64,000 nucleotides of DNA from NCBI GenBank assembly GCA_039704465.1, contig JASFAU010000013.1, forward strand, positions 248,001 through 312,000. The letters are read 5' to 3'. This stretch comes from Plasmodiophora brassicae. Lineage: Eukaryota > Endomyxa > Phytomyxea > Plasmodiophorida > Plasmodiophoridae. The translations under genes were made by a program, and so were the position numbers. Below the pieces are notes generated by a model. The model saw only the letters and a program-made list of their open reading frames with translations. It was not told where the DNA came from and did no database searches. Below are positions 10,670-21,949 of this stretch, one piece after another (the stretch's first letter is position 1; the number at the start of each line of letters is the position of its first letter).

Positions 10670-13020
10670 ATGTGGCGGCTTGTTCTGCTGCTCGCGTTCA
10701 TCGTGGCATATGCCGTCTGGTTTATCAAGCAGCGCCGACTAAACACCACGTTGCCATCTCCTCTTGGGGCATGGATCCCTTTCTTCGGTTTGCGTATTCA
10801 CCGTCATTGTTGACGCGTGACTGTGACACGATCTTCGCAGGTTGTGCCATTTCGTTCGCTTTGAAACCGTCGACGTTCCTCTCCGGAATGTCACAGAAGC
10901 ACGGTGACGTGTTCACCGTGTACATGATGGGCGAGTACTTTACGTTTGTCAACCGAATGTCATTCTTGCCCTGTTTCTACAAGTCCCTGAACTTCTACGG
11001 CTCTTTGAAGCGGATCCAGCTCGAGGATGTCCTCGGCCCGCACGCGATCGTGTTCCGTGCCGAAGACACAATGCATCTTATGCGGCAACGGTTGCCCCCT
11101 GTGGTTGGGTGCATCTATGCCTACTGATTCCTTGTCTCAGGCTCGTCCCCCGTGTCCCAGACATGGCTGCCATGACAGAAAAGGAGATGCTGCGAGCACT
11201 CGAGCGTGAGTCGCTGCTCCGGCGCCGTCGAGTATATTAGCCAACAGCGGGTTCGGTTCGGTTGCGGCCACTGATCAGTGTGATCCAGGTCAAGGTGGAC
11301 GACATATTCGTCATATTCATGCGATTGACGCTGGCTATGAACTCTCGCATCTTTCTGGGAGAGCGCCTGGCTCGAGACGAACGATTCCAGAAATGCCTCT
11401 TCGATTTTCATTACGCAGCCAAGGCCGTTATCAAGCGCCCTGGAATCATTGGTCACTTTGCGCGCAAGCATTGTAATCAGGTGGGATGAGGTTCCGCTAT
11501 GCGAATGCAAATATGCCCAGCATTGATTCCTGTTTCAGATGCGTGAATCGTTGCTGAATACCATTCTGGAGGAAATTGCGTGGCTTAGACGAGATACCGA
11601 TTGGATCAACGATCCCGACGATCACGAGCAAAGCTTCCTGCAGGACCTCATACGGTATCGGTCGTTCTCGTCCACGTATACAGGGGCTGACGTTTGGCGC
11701 CCCAGGTATTACGGGGACGACCCCACTTGGGACGACGACAAGATTGCTGCCAAGATCTTCGGCATGGTCTATGCAACTGTATGAGCGATCGACTTGCCAT
11801 GTGGACGTGCCTGACAAGCGTCGCTTGCCCGCAGATTGCCAATACGCCGATAGTCGCCACGAACACGCTGATGTTCCTTCTTCGAACGCCGGAAGTCATG
11901 CAGCGAGTCATGGGCGAAGTCACCACCGCATACCGAATCGGTGGTGGCCGTCTGACTGACATTGCCGGTCGGTGTTCCTGGTTCGGCACCTATGTTGTCG
12001 TGTTGTAAACGTGGAGCGCGCGCACAGTTCAAAGCATGGAGTTCCTTGCGAGCACTATTGAAGAATCGCTTCGCATACTGTCAGTTCCCGTACAGGTGGG
12101 CAAGCACTCAATCGCTCGTTATAAACGCGCAGCTGAACGATCCTTGCAACCAGGTCCGCATCACGACGGCGCCGACACCGATTCCTGGCACATCATACGT
12201 GATTCCCGCTGACCGCCTGGTGGCCATCTCCCCAGCAGCGTTCCATTCGGATCCGATCGCGTTTCCTTCACCCGAGCAATTCTCCCCCAGCCGGTTCCTA
12301 AAGACCAGCGACCCGGGCACCCCTCGTATTCGCTCGCAACCCGACATACGGGCACCCAAGCCGACTCGAGAGAGGATTGTTCGGCCCATTGTCCAGCCAA
12401 CCGCACCAGCGAAACACACCCGGTTCACTTCCAAGGTCACGCCACCTCCCGTGGACGAAAAGGCTGGCGAAGCTGGGCAGCCGTCCAGCACGGCCGTTCG
12501 ACGGTTAACCATGAACATAACAACGGCCGAGGCCGGCGGGGCTGCCGATGCACCGTCCGCTCGGTCAGCTCAGCGACTGTCAGCGGTAAACACAATCCCC
12601 GAGACCGATGCGCGTTCGCCGACCAACAAGCCAGCCCGCCTGAGCGTTACGTCGAACCAGGCCCGCGGGCGAAGCGCCTCGATCCTGTCCTGGGGGAAAC
12701 CTCCCCATCAGTGCCTGGGCCAAGACCTGGCCTACCTTGAAATCCGCCTGCTACTTGCGTACCTGTTGCACCACTACAACATCACAGCCATTGCACCAAC
12801 CGATGACATCGACTACTTGACGACCGGCGCATCCATGTTCCGCTCGCGAGCTGTCCTGCTCGTCGATAAAACAAAGAGGAGCGCGGATGGCAGGTCACCC
12901 TCCAGATCGGTCCACTCCCGCAACGTGACGGTCGCGTCCTTCAAGGAACCCGCAATCGTGATCCCACGGCGACTCTCCGGCGGCCTCTCTGCTGGTGGCC
13001 GTCGCCACAGCATCTCCTGA
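10670..13020 (+). CDS. Cytochrome P450, membrane-anchored, with an internal low-complexity insertion
   Basis: A heme-thiolate monooxygenase, anchored by an N-terminal helix (MWRLVLLLAFIVAYAVWFI). Exon 1 is 10670-10787 and exon 2 starts at 10841; several more short introns follow. Recognisable pieces in order are KHGDVFTVYMMGEYFTF near the N-terminus, SRIFLGERLARD, the helix-I/J region around NTPIVATNTLMFLLRTPE, the K-helix ExxR motif (TIEESLRIL, about 12050), the PERF region (FPSPEQFSPSRFL, about 12275) and the heme loop SWGKPPHQCLGQDLA (about 12690) with the cysteine ligand. About 120 residues of Ser/Pro/Arg-rich sequence sit between PERF and the heme loop. The usual Phe that starts the heme signature is Trp. 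The layout fits the CYP7/CYP8/CYP51-like range, but substrate cannot be told. Middle exon boundaries are approximate. Confidence 0.8.
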
Positions 13021-13371
13021 AGAACCCCTCGCATCGCACCACAACCTCACAATGAATCGCTACGGTTACTCATAACGTTTTCGTGCATGTACGGAAGAGA
13101 TGTAGGGTGCGTCATGAGTCGAATGGACGATGGTCCGGCGACTGGACCTCTCAAACGTGGCCATTTGTCCCCCAAAACGAGATGATGTTTTGGGTCGGGC
13201 GGGAAATGGAGGGGATTTGGGGCGGCTGCGCAGTCCGCTGGTCGGTCAGTCGCAAGACCACCGCCGCGAGGGTCGGAGAAGTCGTCCGTCGTCAACGCCG
13301 AGCGCGCGTCCTGCAGTCAACGGGCGCCCGCAGCTGTCGACCGACGACCGCGCCCCGATCCGTTCGCCAGC
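13021..13371. other. Intergenic region
   Basis: Separates the P450 stop from the PP1 start. The open frames here are GC-driven and show no conserved run; I see no gene. It should contain the PP1 promoter. Confidence 0.5.
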
Positions 13372-14849
13372 ATGGCAACGACGCCGTCGTCCGAACTCGA
13401 CGTCGACAGTATCATCGAACGGTTGTTGGAGGTTCGCGGATGCCGCCCGGGCAAACAGGTCCGCAACCTGGCACGCTACCCTGTCGATTATGTTTATCCA
13501 GGGCGCGCTGAATATTCCTGTCAGGTTACGCTAACAGAGAGCGAGATACGTGGGCTCTGCAATCGCTGTCGAGAAATCTTCATATCCCAACCCATTCTTC
13601 TCGAGCTTGAAGCCCCGATCAAGATCGTTGTACGTCCCAAATTATGGCATCCATGTGGAGGCCGTTTCCAATTATGTTCTGTTTCCACAGGGTGATATCC
13701 ATGGCCAGTATTACGATTTGCTGCGGCTGTTCGAATACGGGGGTACGTTGCAATCGCAGTACATCTTGACGGCAATGTTGCTGACGCGAATCTGCTGCAA
13801 TAAAGGCTTCCCACCTGACGCTAATTACCTGTTTCTGGGCGACTACGTTGACCGAGGGAAACAATCGCTTGAGACCATCTGTTTATTGCTGGCTTATAAG
13901 GTAGGGCGCCCTGTGTATTGCGTCAAAGCCCAGTGTTGACCATTGGCGGGGGCAGGTCAAATATCCAGAGAATTTCTTCATCCTTCGTGGCAACCACGAA
14001 TGCGCGTCCATCAACCGAATTTACGGGTTCGGCCCAACGTTCCTCTCCTGCTGGTATGTTGGGCAGCACATGTAACCATGCGGCGAACAGGTTCTACGAT
14101 GAATGCAAACGACGGTACAACATCAAGCTGTGGAAGACCTTTACGGACTGTTTCAACTGCTTGCCTGTTGCGGCAGTCGTCGACGAGAAAATCTTCTGCA
14201 CGCATGGAGGCCTGTCTCCAGAGCTGAAGAGCTTCGAACAAGTCAGCTGGAGCGATCTGGTTGCGTATTGCATTGTATTGAGGAGCCATGGGATGCAGGT
14301 ACGACGGATCATGCGACCCACCGACGTCCCGGATACAGGTCTGCTGTGCGACCTGCTCTGGTCGGATCCCGAGAAGGACATTAGCGGGTGCGTCGTGTAT
14401 GCAGTGCCGTTGACAATGCATCAGTGACGTTTATGCGCCAGGTGGGGCGAGAATGATCGCGGGGTGTCCTACACGTTCGGCCCCGATGTTGTCTCCAAGT
14501 TCCTCAAGAAACATGATTTGGATTTAATTTGCCGAGCACATCAGGTACATTGGTCCATGGTTTGCGTCAACGCGGTGGCACAGAGTTTAAGCCTTCGCCA
14601 AAACGCATAGGTTGTTGAAGACGGTTATGAGTTCTTCGCGAAGCGGCAACTCGTGACTCTGTTCTCCGCTCCCAACTACTGTATGTGACCGAGTTGGGTT
14701 CCCCCGATCGCGCCCCTGGTCTGATCGTTGACGCAGGCGGCGAATTTGACAATGCCGGATCCATGATGTCTGTTGATGATACGCTGATGTGTTCATTCCA
14801 GATTTTGAAGCCAGCTGAGAAGAAGCAAAGGTGCACCCATCGATTGTAG
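13372..14849 (+). CDS. Serine/threonine protein phosphatase PP1 catalytic subunit
   Basis: Metal-dependent Ser/Thr phosphatase core. The ATG at 13372 opens [20 protein letters not shown]. Seven or so short introns break the gene; once removed, the family sequence runs almost unchanged. The metal-binding and catalytic motifs are all present: GDIHGQ, GDYVDRG, RGNHE, the HGGLSP region, WGENDRGVS and [15 protein letters not shown]. The C-terminus has the SAPNYC and GAMMSV-like (here GSMMSV) segments and ends [15 protein letters not shown]. The residue before GDIHG, usually Cys, is Val in my splice model (GTACGT donor). The residue before HGGLSP is Thr where animal enzymes have Cys. Targeting would depend on RVxF-type regulatory subunits encoded elsewhere. 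Confidence 0.95.
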
Positions 14850-15201
14850 TTCGCGTTTGCCTGTGCTTATCGTGCTGAACCCTTCTGCGGGTTCAGGTAT
14901 TCGTTTAGCAATGGAGGACTGCCGAACGCCGAACTGGGAAGACCTGGAACACCGCCTCGTGGCAAGCAGGCTGGCATCGACTGATGCGAACGCGCGTGTC
15001 TGCGACGGGTCATCCGCCATGTCTCCTCAGTGTATAACGGCCGTTTCCCTCAATACAGAAACCATAGCCCATATCGCTGTTCTGCACCCCGGGACCCAAT
15101 CTGTTAGTCGCGCCGTTCCTGCCCTTGTTTGAGTCACCCGCCCGTGACGTCCTCCGTTGACTCCACAGTCGGGGCCACACATTGTTATATAGACCCGTCC
15201 C
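14850..15201. other. Intergenic region
   Basis: Between the PP1 stop and the DOMON gene start. A TTATATA-like stretch lies at about 15184-15191, just upstream of the DOMON ATG. No gene seen. Confidence 0.5.
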
Positions 15202-16660
15202 ATGGTCGGCACGCGCGTTCGCCCAGCAATGGTCGGCGCGTGGGCGATACTCCTGCTGGCCGTATCGCTGGCGTCTAATACGACCGGCGATGACGCGGAC
15301 TGGTCGGTGCTGTCCCCTGCCGACATGTACGACAACTGCGAGCGCCTCACCGACGGGTTCAATATCTGGTGGACCGTCGACACGGACGCGCCCGACATCT
15401 GGTTCGCCATCGAGGCGCGCGTCGAGGCCGGCGCCGAGTTCGCCGGGTTCGGCATCTCCGGCGACCCGGAGCGCGCCCGGATGACGGGCGGCGACGTCAC
15501 CATCGCCGACTTCAGCAACGGGACCGCCCGCGCCCGCGACTTCTTCCTGCAAGACGTCAGCCCGTGCTCCGAGCGTCGCCGATCGGGCGTCTGCCCCGAC
15601 TCGGTCTTCAACGCCAGCGCCGGCAGCATCGGGAAGGTGTTCGGCGCCAGATACAACGGCGCCGACGGCGATGACGTGGGCGTGTCCGTCGTCCATTACG
15701 CCAGGTGGGGTGGCGGCGGCGGCGGCGCGCGCGCCTCACTGTCTGGCCATTGACCAGGTGACGCTCGTTGCACAGGCCGATTGATTCGGGGGAGACGCGG
15801 ACGGACAAGGCGTTCGTCGTGGCGCCCGGCAAGAAGCAGAGCGTGATCTGGGCGATCGGCAAGATGGACGGGCGGGGCATGCCGCTCGGGCACCGCGCCG
15901 TTCCTCGCAAGGTGACCCGGATCGAGTTCGGGCGCACGGCCCCCGCCCACAATTGCAAACCGCTGGTGCCCGCCCACGACCTCGCCGCTCGTCTTGCGGA
16001 ACGAAGCGAATCCGACCCGTCGTCGCACACGCGACATGCTGGCTCGCCAGCGCCCGCCGCCTTGGTGCCTAGCGCGCTCGTTAACAGCAACGACAGCAGT
16101 CACGACGTCGTATCGGTGACCGTGCGACCTCGTCGCGCGTTCGAGGTTGCTCCCGTGTCCGATCGCCTGCTGGTGTTCAGCATCGGGCCGTCCGGCGCCC
16201 AGGCGCCCGACGTCCTCTACTACGTCAACGAGCGCCCCGCCCCCGAGCTCGTCCTGACCCGAGGGTTGAATTACACGTTCCAGGTCATGACAGGTATTCA
16301 GTCCAGCAGGACACGATTCGGTGCCTCTGCCACGTCCGACTGACGTACGTTGCAGGGTCGGACCCGAAGGATACGATGTACTTCCACCCGCTGATCATCA
16401 CGGCGGACCTCAAGACTGCCATGATCGGGCCGGCCCAGGGCCGGCTGTGCTTGTGGACGTCGTCGCTCCAGCGCAGCGACGTGCCGTCCGCGTTCGCCGC
16501 GTTCCAGAAGACGCTGTCGCTGTCGTGCGACCAGGGCACGTTCGACTTCTTCTCGTGGACGCCGGACAAGACCACGCCCGCCCGCCTGTACTACAGGAGC
16601 GCCAAGGCCAACGACATCGGCGGCATTATCACCATTGTCGATCCTAAACCGGCTACCTAA
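15202..16660 (+). CDS. Secreted DOMON-domain protein (Skeletor/DM13-DOMON-like)
   Basis: Three exons with phase-consistent junctions: the first ends at about 15701, the second starts after the CACAG near 15775, and the third starts after TTGCAG near 16355. The N-terminus is a signal peptide (AWAILLLAVSLAS). A DOMON domain follows (NIWWTVDTDAPDIWFAIEA...GFGISGD...GGDVTIADF...ARDFFLQD); such domains bind heme or sugar in other families. The C-terminal third (LTRGLNYTFQV, MYFHPLIIT, TPARLYYRS, GGIITIVD) matches the Skeletor-type module that follows DOMON domains in animals and protists. No membrane anchor is seen, so it is probably secreted. The neighbouring lectin and GLG1-like genes also encode secretory-pathway proteins, but co-regulation is not shown. 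Confidence 0.8.
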
Positions 16661-16846
16661 AGCATCGGAATCCTTTGTGGTTCGAAGACTGGCCGCCGCC
16701 CGCAGAGTCGTGCATAGAATTTCTGGACGGAGGCGCTTCACAGGCAACGCACAGGTCAACGCAGCCCTCGTGAAACGAAGGAACTGGACGTGTCAGCGGC
16801 AGCAGCAGCAGCAGCAGCAGCAGGCGGAGGCGTCACAGCAGACAGT
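16661..16846. repeat. Short spacer with a CAG trinucleotide tract
   Basis: The spacer between the DOMON and lectin genes contains (CAG)n at about 16798-16822. It lies just upstream of the chosen lectin ATG, so it would be 5' UTR; if an upstream start were used it would encode poly-Ala or poly-Gln. Confidence 0.6.
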
Positions 16847-18361
16847 ATGTGGAAGGCTACGCTGGTGTTCGTCGTCGTGTTGTCGGTGGCGGGCGCGCAG
16901 GTCGTCCACGACCTGAGCGCGCCGTACACGCGCCAGACGAACTGGGAGGCGTTCGGGTCGGCGAAGATCACGACGGACGGCGTCGTGCTGACGCACCACC
17001 CGGGCCCTGTCGGGGTCGCCCAGCGCGGCGCCATCTGGGACCAGACACCGCTGGCGTTCAGCCAGGGCACCTGGGAGGTCCAGCTCGACTTCCGGGCGCT
17101 CGGCGAGGATAACGGCGGCGGGGAAGGCCTGGCGCTGTGGCTGACGGAGACGAAGAACGAGATCGGGCCCGTGTTCGGGTCCAGGGACAAGTTCAAAGGC
17201 CTGGCGATCGTGTTCGACTCGCACGACAACGACAACCTTCGCAACAACCCGTCCGTGTCCGCCCACGTCTTCGACGGCACCCGCCAGTACAACCACGCCG
17301 ACGACGGCCTCGGCACCCAGCTCGCCGGTTGCATTGCCGACTTCCGCAACCGCGCCGACGTCGTCTCCTCTCGCGTGTCCTTCAACGGGTAGGCAACGCC
17401 GAGCTCTCCTCCCGCTGCTAGTTCTAGTGCTGATGTGGCGTCGACAGGACGGTGCTCGGCGTGTACTTGGACCTGTCCGGGCAGGGCAAGTACCGGAAGT
17501 GTCTGGAGGCGAATGTCAACCTGCAGATGGGCCCGGTGCACCTGGGCGTGTCGGCCGAGACGCTCGGCAGTGCCGCGAACCAGGAGATGCACGAGGTCGT
17601 CGGCATCAGGGTCACGGGCACCACCGACCCCATCCCTGGCCACGTGCGACAGATGGCCATCGACGAGGAACAACGTCGGCAGCAGGTCGGGTACTCGTAC
17701 GGATCCAAGCCGCCAGCGCCCGTCAGCGCCGCCCCACAGAACAAGGTCCCCGAAGTGGCTGTTCCTAAACCGACAGGCGACGCGAAGGCGCCGGCCGCGG
17801 TCACGGGTCGGCCGGGCCCTGCTGTGCATCACTTCGAGGGGCACACGATGGTGCACGAGAAGCTCGATAAGCTGCTGGCGGCGAACGCGCTGGAGTCGTC
17901 GTCGACGGCCGAAGCGCTGCGGGAGGTGGAGGAGAACCTGCGCGTTCACGTCACCGATGCCGTCAACGCCGTCATCGACCAAGTCGGCGACCCGAGCGCC
18001 GTTGCAGACCAGGTCGCCGCCCTGGCGACCCACCTGCAGGAGCTCGCCGATGTCGCCGACGCGATCCGTCGACAGAATGTCGACCTCGACGCCAGGATCC
18101 AACGGGTTTGTGGCACTGCGATGAGGGTGACGTCGGCACATGAACTGACCATTGTCAACGCGCGGGTAGGTGGCGGGGGACTTGATGGCCGTCCAAGAGG
18201 CGGTCCAAGCGGTGCCGCAGAGGGTGGTGGCGGAGAACGTAAGGACCAGTGATGGAATGACAGCCATCGTATGGGTCATGATGGTGGTGTTCGCGGCCGT
18301 CTCGTTCGTCGTGGGGCGCGTGTCATCCGCCAGACAGTACCACCCGTCGAAATACCTTTGA
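16847..18361 (+). CDS. L-type (legume-like) lectin cargo receptor, ERGIC-53/VIP36-like
   Basis: Type I membrane lectin of the early secretory pathway. The ATG at 16847 starts a clear signal peptide (MWKATLVFVVVLSVAGAQ). The lectin domain follows (WEVQLDFRALG, GLALWLTE, GLAIVFDSHDND, and after splicing VLGVYLDLSGQGKYRKCLEA and LGVSAETLG). The Asp residues in FDSHDND are the expected calcium/sugar ligands. After it come a Pro/Ala-rich linker, a helical stalk (LREVEENLRVHVTDAVNAVID), a transmembrane helix (IVWVMMVVFAAVSFVVG) and a short cytoplasmic tail, ARQYHPSKYL. Introns of about 60 nt separate SFNG from TVLG and RIQR from VAGD; both junctions keep the frame. A role in ER-Golgi glycoprotein transport is inferred from the family. 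Confidence 0.9.
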
Positions 18362-18987
18362 ACGCCCGTCCTCATCATCCCTGCCGATCCACGTTAAGAA
18401 TACAGTAGGCGACAGCATGGGCCTATGTAGCATCACGAGACGCAGCAGGTCGATCTCGCAACTTGCCAAATCGAGCGCTTACTATCAGTCTACCGACAAA
18501 TCAGACACTCGCATATCCTGAAATCACCCGAGACGAAGCCGTCCTCTATCGACGTTTCGACGTGCGGCGGATCGTTGGGGATGTTGCATCCGTTCGGTCG
18601 CGTTTCAACGCGTCGTAACAGCTGGCGGGACCGACCAACGAGCGCTTGCACCGTTCGACGCCGGCGCCGTGGCCACAGTCCTGACTGTATCCGTGTCCCG
18701 TGGTCCAACTCCACACTTTGCGATGGGTATGTCATAGGCCCCCCTATTCTTAGCAACCAGCGCCAGCGGTTTCGAGCATGACTGCATGTGACCGCTATAG
18801 TCCAACGAAACACAAAATACGGGGCCTATCTGGGGGTATAACGGGGACCACGCGCAGTGCGGTCGGGATATGATGTGCCGTCAGTCGCGCACCCGATCCA
18901 GGAGCTGCCGAAAAACAGGAGCCTCTTCGTCGGGTCGGAAGTGACGCGGCGAGTTCATTCACGTATATCGGGTGGCGTCGTCGAAAG
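18362..18987. other. Intergenic region
   Basis: About 625 bases between the lectin stop and the GLG1-like start. No conserved protein fragments or RNA gene recognised. Confidence 0.5.
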
Positions 18988-20554
18988 ATGAGAGCGGTTT
19001 CGGTGTTGGTGCTGGCCGGCGCGTTATGGGTGCTGGTAGGTGGTATGGGCGAAAGTCGCAAGGATGGCGATTTCCTGAGGCGGCATGCCGCGTGCCGTCG
19101 TGACCGCCAACGGTTCTGCGGTCATGTTCGGCATCTGGTCCCGGTCCTCGGCTGCATGCGTGACCATGAAACGGAGCTGGAGCCACCGTGCAGCGCGTCC
19201 TTGAAGAAGTGCCCGGCGTACAAGTGCAGCAGGGATGCCATGCGACTCTGCCCTCACGTACACAAGCACGACCAGATCCTGTCCTGCATGTGGCGTAACC
19301 GACAGGTAACGCCATTGCCAAACATCACAGTGCATCCAACATACGATTCTGCCACTAGTCTGGGAGCCTGTCGGCTGAGTGCACGGGCACAGCTTACAAG
19401 CCCACGAACTTTGATGATGATCGTCATGTGTGCCATGGGGACCGGGTGAGTCGGTGTCGGGACGCGACTACCCTGGCGGGCATTATGTCCTGTCTGTACG
19501 AGAAGCGCGACGAGCTGGGCGGTCGCTGCGGCGACGTTGTCAAGAAGTGTCCGGCGTTCCCTTGCGCCGACGACGCTGCTAAGTTCTGCCCCCATGTCGA
19601 CAACGAACACGAGTTCATGAAGTGCATCTACGAACACAAGCCGGAGCTGTCGTCATCACAATGCAAATTGGTCCGAGCGTTGTTGTTTATCGCATCTGCT
19701 CTCTGATGAACGACCTTTGGTACTTAGGGACATGCGCGCGACGACTTGGTCCCGTTGACGCACGATCATTCAGCGTGCAAGGAGGATCGCGAACGTTTGT
19801 GCAAGGACAGCCAGGGGTATGTCCAGAAGATGTCTTGCCTGATGCACAACGAATCGGAACTGTCCGACAAGTGCAAGGCCATCATGAGCAAGTGCCCTCT
19901 GTTCCGTTGCGCTGACGACGTTATCAAGCTGTGCCCGGTACACATAACGCCTGTCGTTTGATGATGAGGGCGTCTGACGCGTCCAATGTCCAGAAAACTT
20001 CGACCCATCGTGGGTTCGTGGCATGCCTGTGGAAGCACCGCAAGGACCTGTCGGCGCAGTGCATGAATCAGCCTGAGCGTGGCGAGGACGTCTGCCGGGG
20101 CGACAGGCACCGGTTCTGTGAGAGCGCTGATGACATCGACAAGTGTCTGAGGGAGCATGTGAACCGACTCTCGACTCGCTGTCGCCAATCGGTAAACATC
20201 GTCAACAAGTGCAAGCACGAACTGGAACAATTCTGCACGCCCAAAGACACGTATCCGTTCACGTGCCTGCAACACCATCGCGATAGGCTGGGATTCACGT
20301 GCCAACAAGCGCTTCGTAGCATCGAGGACGACGTGCATCCCACGAGCGTTCACGGCGACGATGATCTCGGCAAGAAGATCGAGAAAGAGGCAGCCCAGGC
20401 GCCCCGTGTGACGTTGTTTGCTGCTGGAGCGATCCTGGGCGGCGTCACGACTGGTCTTGTGATCTGGGCGGTATCGGCGTTTATGGCCGCTCGCAAGCGA
20501 CGCAGGCAAGCTTACCTGGCCGCCGCCGGCCCTGCTCCATACCAGCGCATCTAG
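18988..20554 (+). CDS. Golgi apparatus protein 1 (GLG1)-like cysteine-rich membrane protein
   Basis: Type I membrane protein built of GLG1/ESL-1 cysteine-rich repeats. The signal peptide (MRAVSVLVLAGALWVLVGG) begins at the ATG at 18988. At least seven repeats of about 55-60 residues follow, each with the spacing C..D..R.C.....(I/V)..C(L/M)......L...C......C. Examples are CRRDRQRFCG, CADDAAKFCPH, CKEDRERLCKD and CRGDRHRFCES. Three short introns fall between repeats. A transmembrane helix (VTLFAAGAILGGVTTGLVIWAVSAFMA) and a basic tail (RKRRRQAYL) close the protein. Animal GLG1 has 16 repeats, so this is a short version. A Golgi location is inferred from the family. Confidence 0.85.
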
Positions 20555-20815
20555 ATGACGTTGGGAATCTGAACCCTCGCGTTACCGCCATTGACAGAAT
20601 AAACGAATCAAGTGCATAATGACGTGCGTTCGGGCACCTCGAGATGCCCTGACGTGCGATCCGCCGCTGCGGGTGAGACGAGTTTTACGTGCCAGCACAC
20701 CATGCTGGTTGGTACGTAGCTGGTAGACCCGTGCTAGCCCAGGACATCGACAGCTGCAAGGCTTCTGCCAGGTGCAATGTACCGTACCTCAAACACCTGA
20801 TGTACATTCTTTGGA

Positions 20816-21768
20816 TCAGGCCGGTTTCGACAGAAGTAGACAGAAGAACGGAAACTCGATCTTGATGAGATCGTCTCGGGACAGCGCCGGCCGCATCGAA
20901 TCGACACGGCCTTCAAACTCGGCAAGGAGTTCAGGACGCTTCGCCAGCATCGACCAGGTCGCGACGTATTTCAGAAACGTGTCCAACGGCATCGATCGTC
21001 GATCATAAAACCATCGATGTTCGATCGCTGCCAACTCGCCGTACAGGTTGAGCGGTTTCATGCCGCGGTCCAGGATGCGACGATCGGCGCGTGCATCCCA
21101 CAGGTGGAAGGTTTCCTCATAGAACTGTGCGAACACCCGTCGTAAGCCGTTATGCTGAGGCCGACAGACGGCGTATCCAATGACAGCGAATAGGCCATCA
21201 TCCATCAGCACGCGTCGAATTTCCCGGAACAGGTTGCAGGTCGCACTGGAATCGTTCGTCTACACGACAACGCACACACATCGTAAGAACGCGCTGCACA
21301 ATGCGAGATGGCCAACCAACAATCCAGTGCAACGCTTGCGCCATTGTAACGAGGTCAACACTGTTCGGTTCCATTTTAGACAGGGCAGCAGACGCGTCAC
21401 CCTCTGAAACAATGGAAGTGGTTGCCGTTATAGGTGGACGAATGCGGCCCAGTGATTCGACGTCACCAACCAATGAACGTCACACCGGGGAATTTCTTCC
21501 TGGCTTCGCTGAGCTGTGCGCCGCTCAAGTCATTGCCAACGACACGTTCATAATGTGGTGCAATATGCCCCAGCAGCTGCCCGCTCCCACAGCCGATATC
21601 GACCGCCAGACGCCGCCGCCTGCCAGCATGCTCCAGGACGTACTCGACGAGCGCCGCCGGGTACGTCGGCCGGTACTGCGCGTAGATGGACGACGTTGTC
21701 GCCCAAGGGTCTACGCGCGACGACACCGCCCGCCTGACGCCCAGCACTCCTCGAGCGCCCGTCGTCAT
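20816..21768 (-). CDS. Class I SAM-dependent methyltransferase (type 11)
   Basis: Starts at an ATG (complement of 21766-21768). The N-terminus carries the YRPTYP motif common to this group, then motif I for SAM binding (AVDIGCGSGQLLGHIA) and VVGNDLS. After a 60-odd-nt intron come GDAS and the post-I/motif II region (SVDLVTMAQALHWI). After a 43-nt intron comes FREIRRVLMDDGLFAVIGY, the motif III strand. The C-terminal half has IEHRWFYDRRSMPLDTFLKYVATWS, as in yeast YHR209W/Crg1 and related trans-aconitate-type methyltransferases. The stop is at 20816. Small-molecule substrate unknown. It is followed head-to-tail by the hydrolase gene, also on the minus strand, with about 180 bases between them. 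Confidence 0.85.
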
Positions 21769-21949
21769 GCGACAACCACGACAACACCAAAATGGCCACT
21801 CGCGAACCTTCGTCAACGAGCGACTCCAGTCAGTCCCCCTATCCGGGTGAGTTCTTCCTCGTTGTCGAAGGCGCACGTCCACCGGACTGTAGCGGGTACG
21901 ATTGCGCATTCTCTGAAGGGGACACTTAAAGTTCATAGGCACGAGACGT

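Noticed and set aside
16756..18378. 540-codon frame antisense to the L-type lectin gene
   Set aside because: Exact shadow of a well-supported gene on the other strand; Arg/Val/His-rich composition typical of antisense GC-rich frames.
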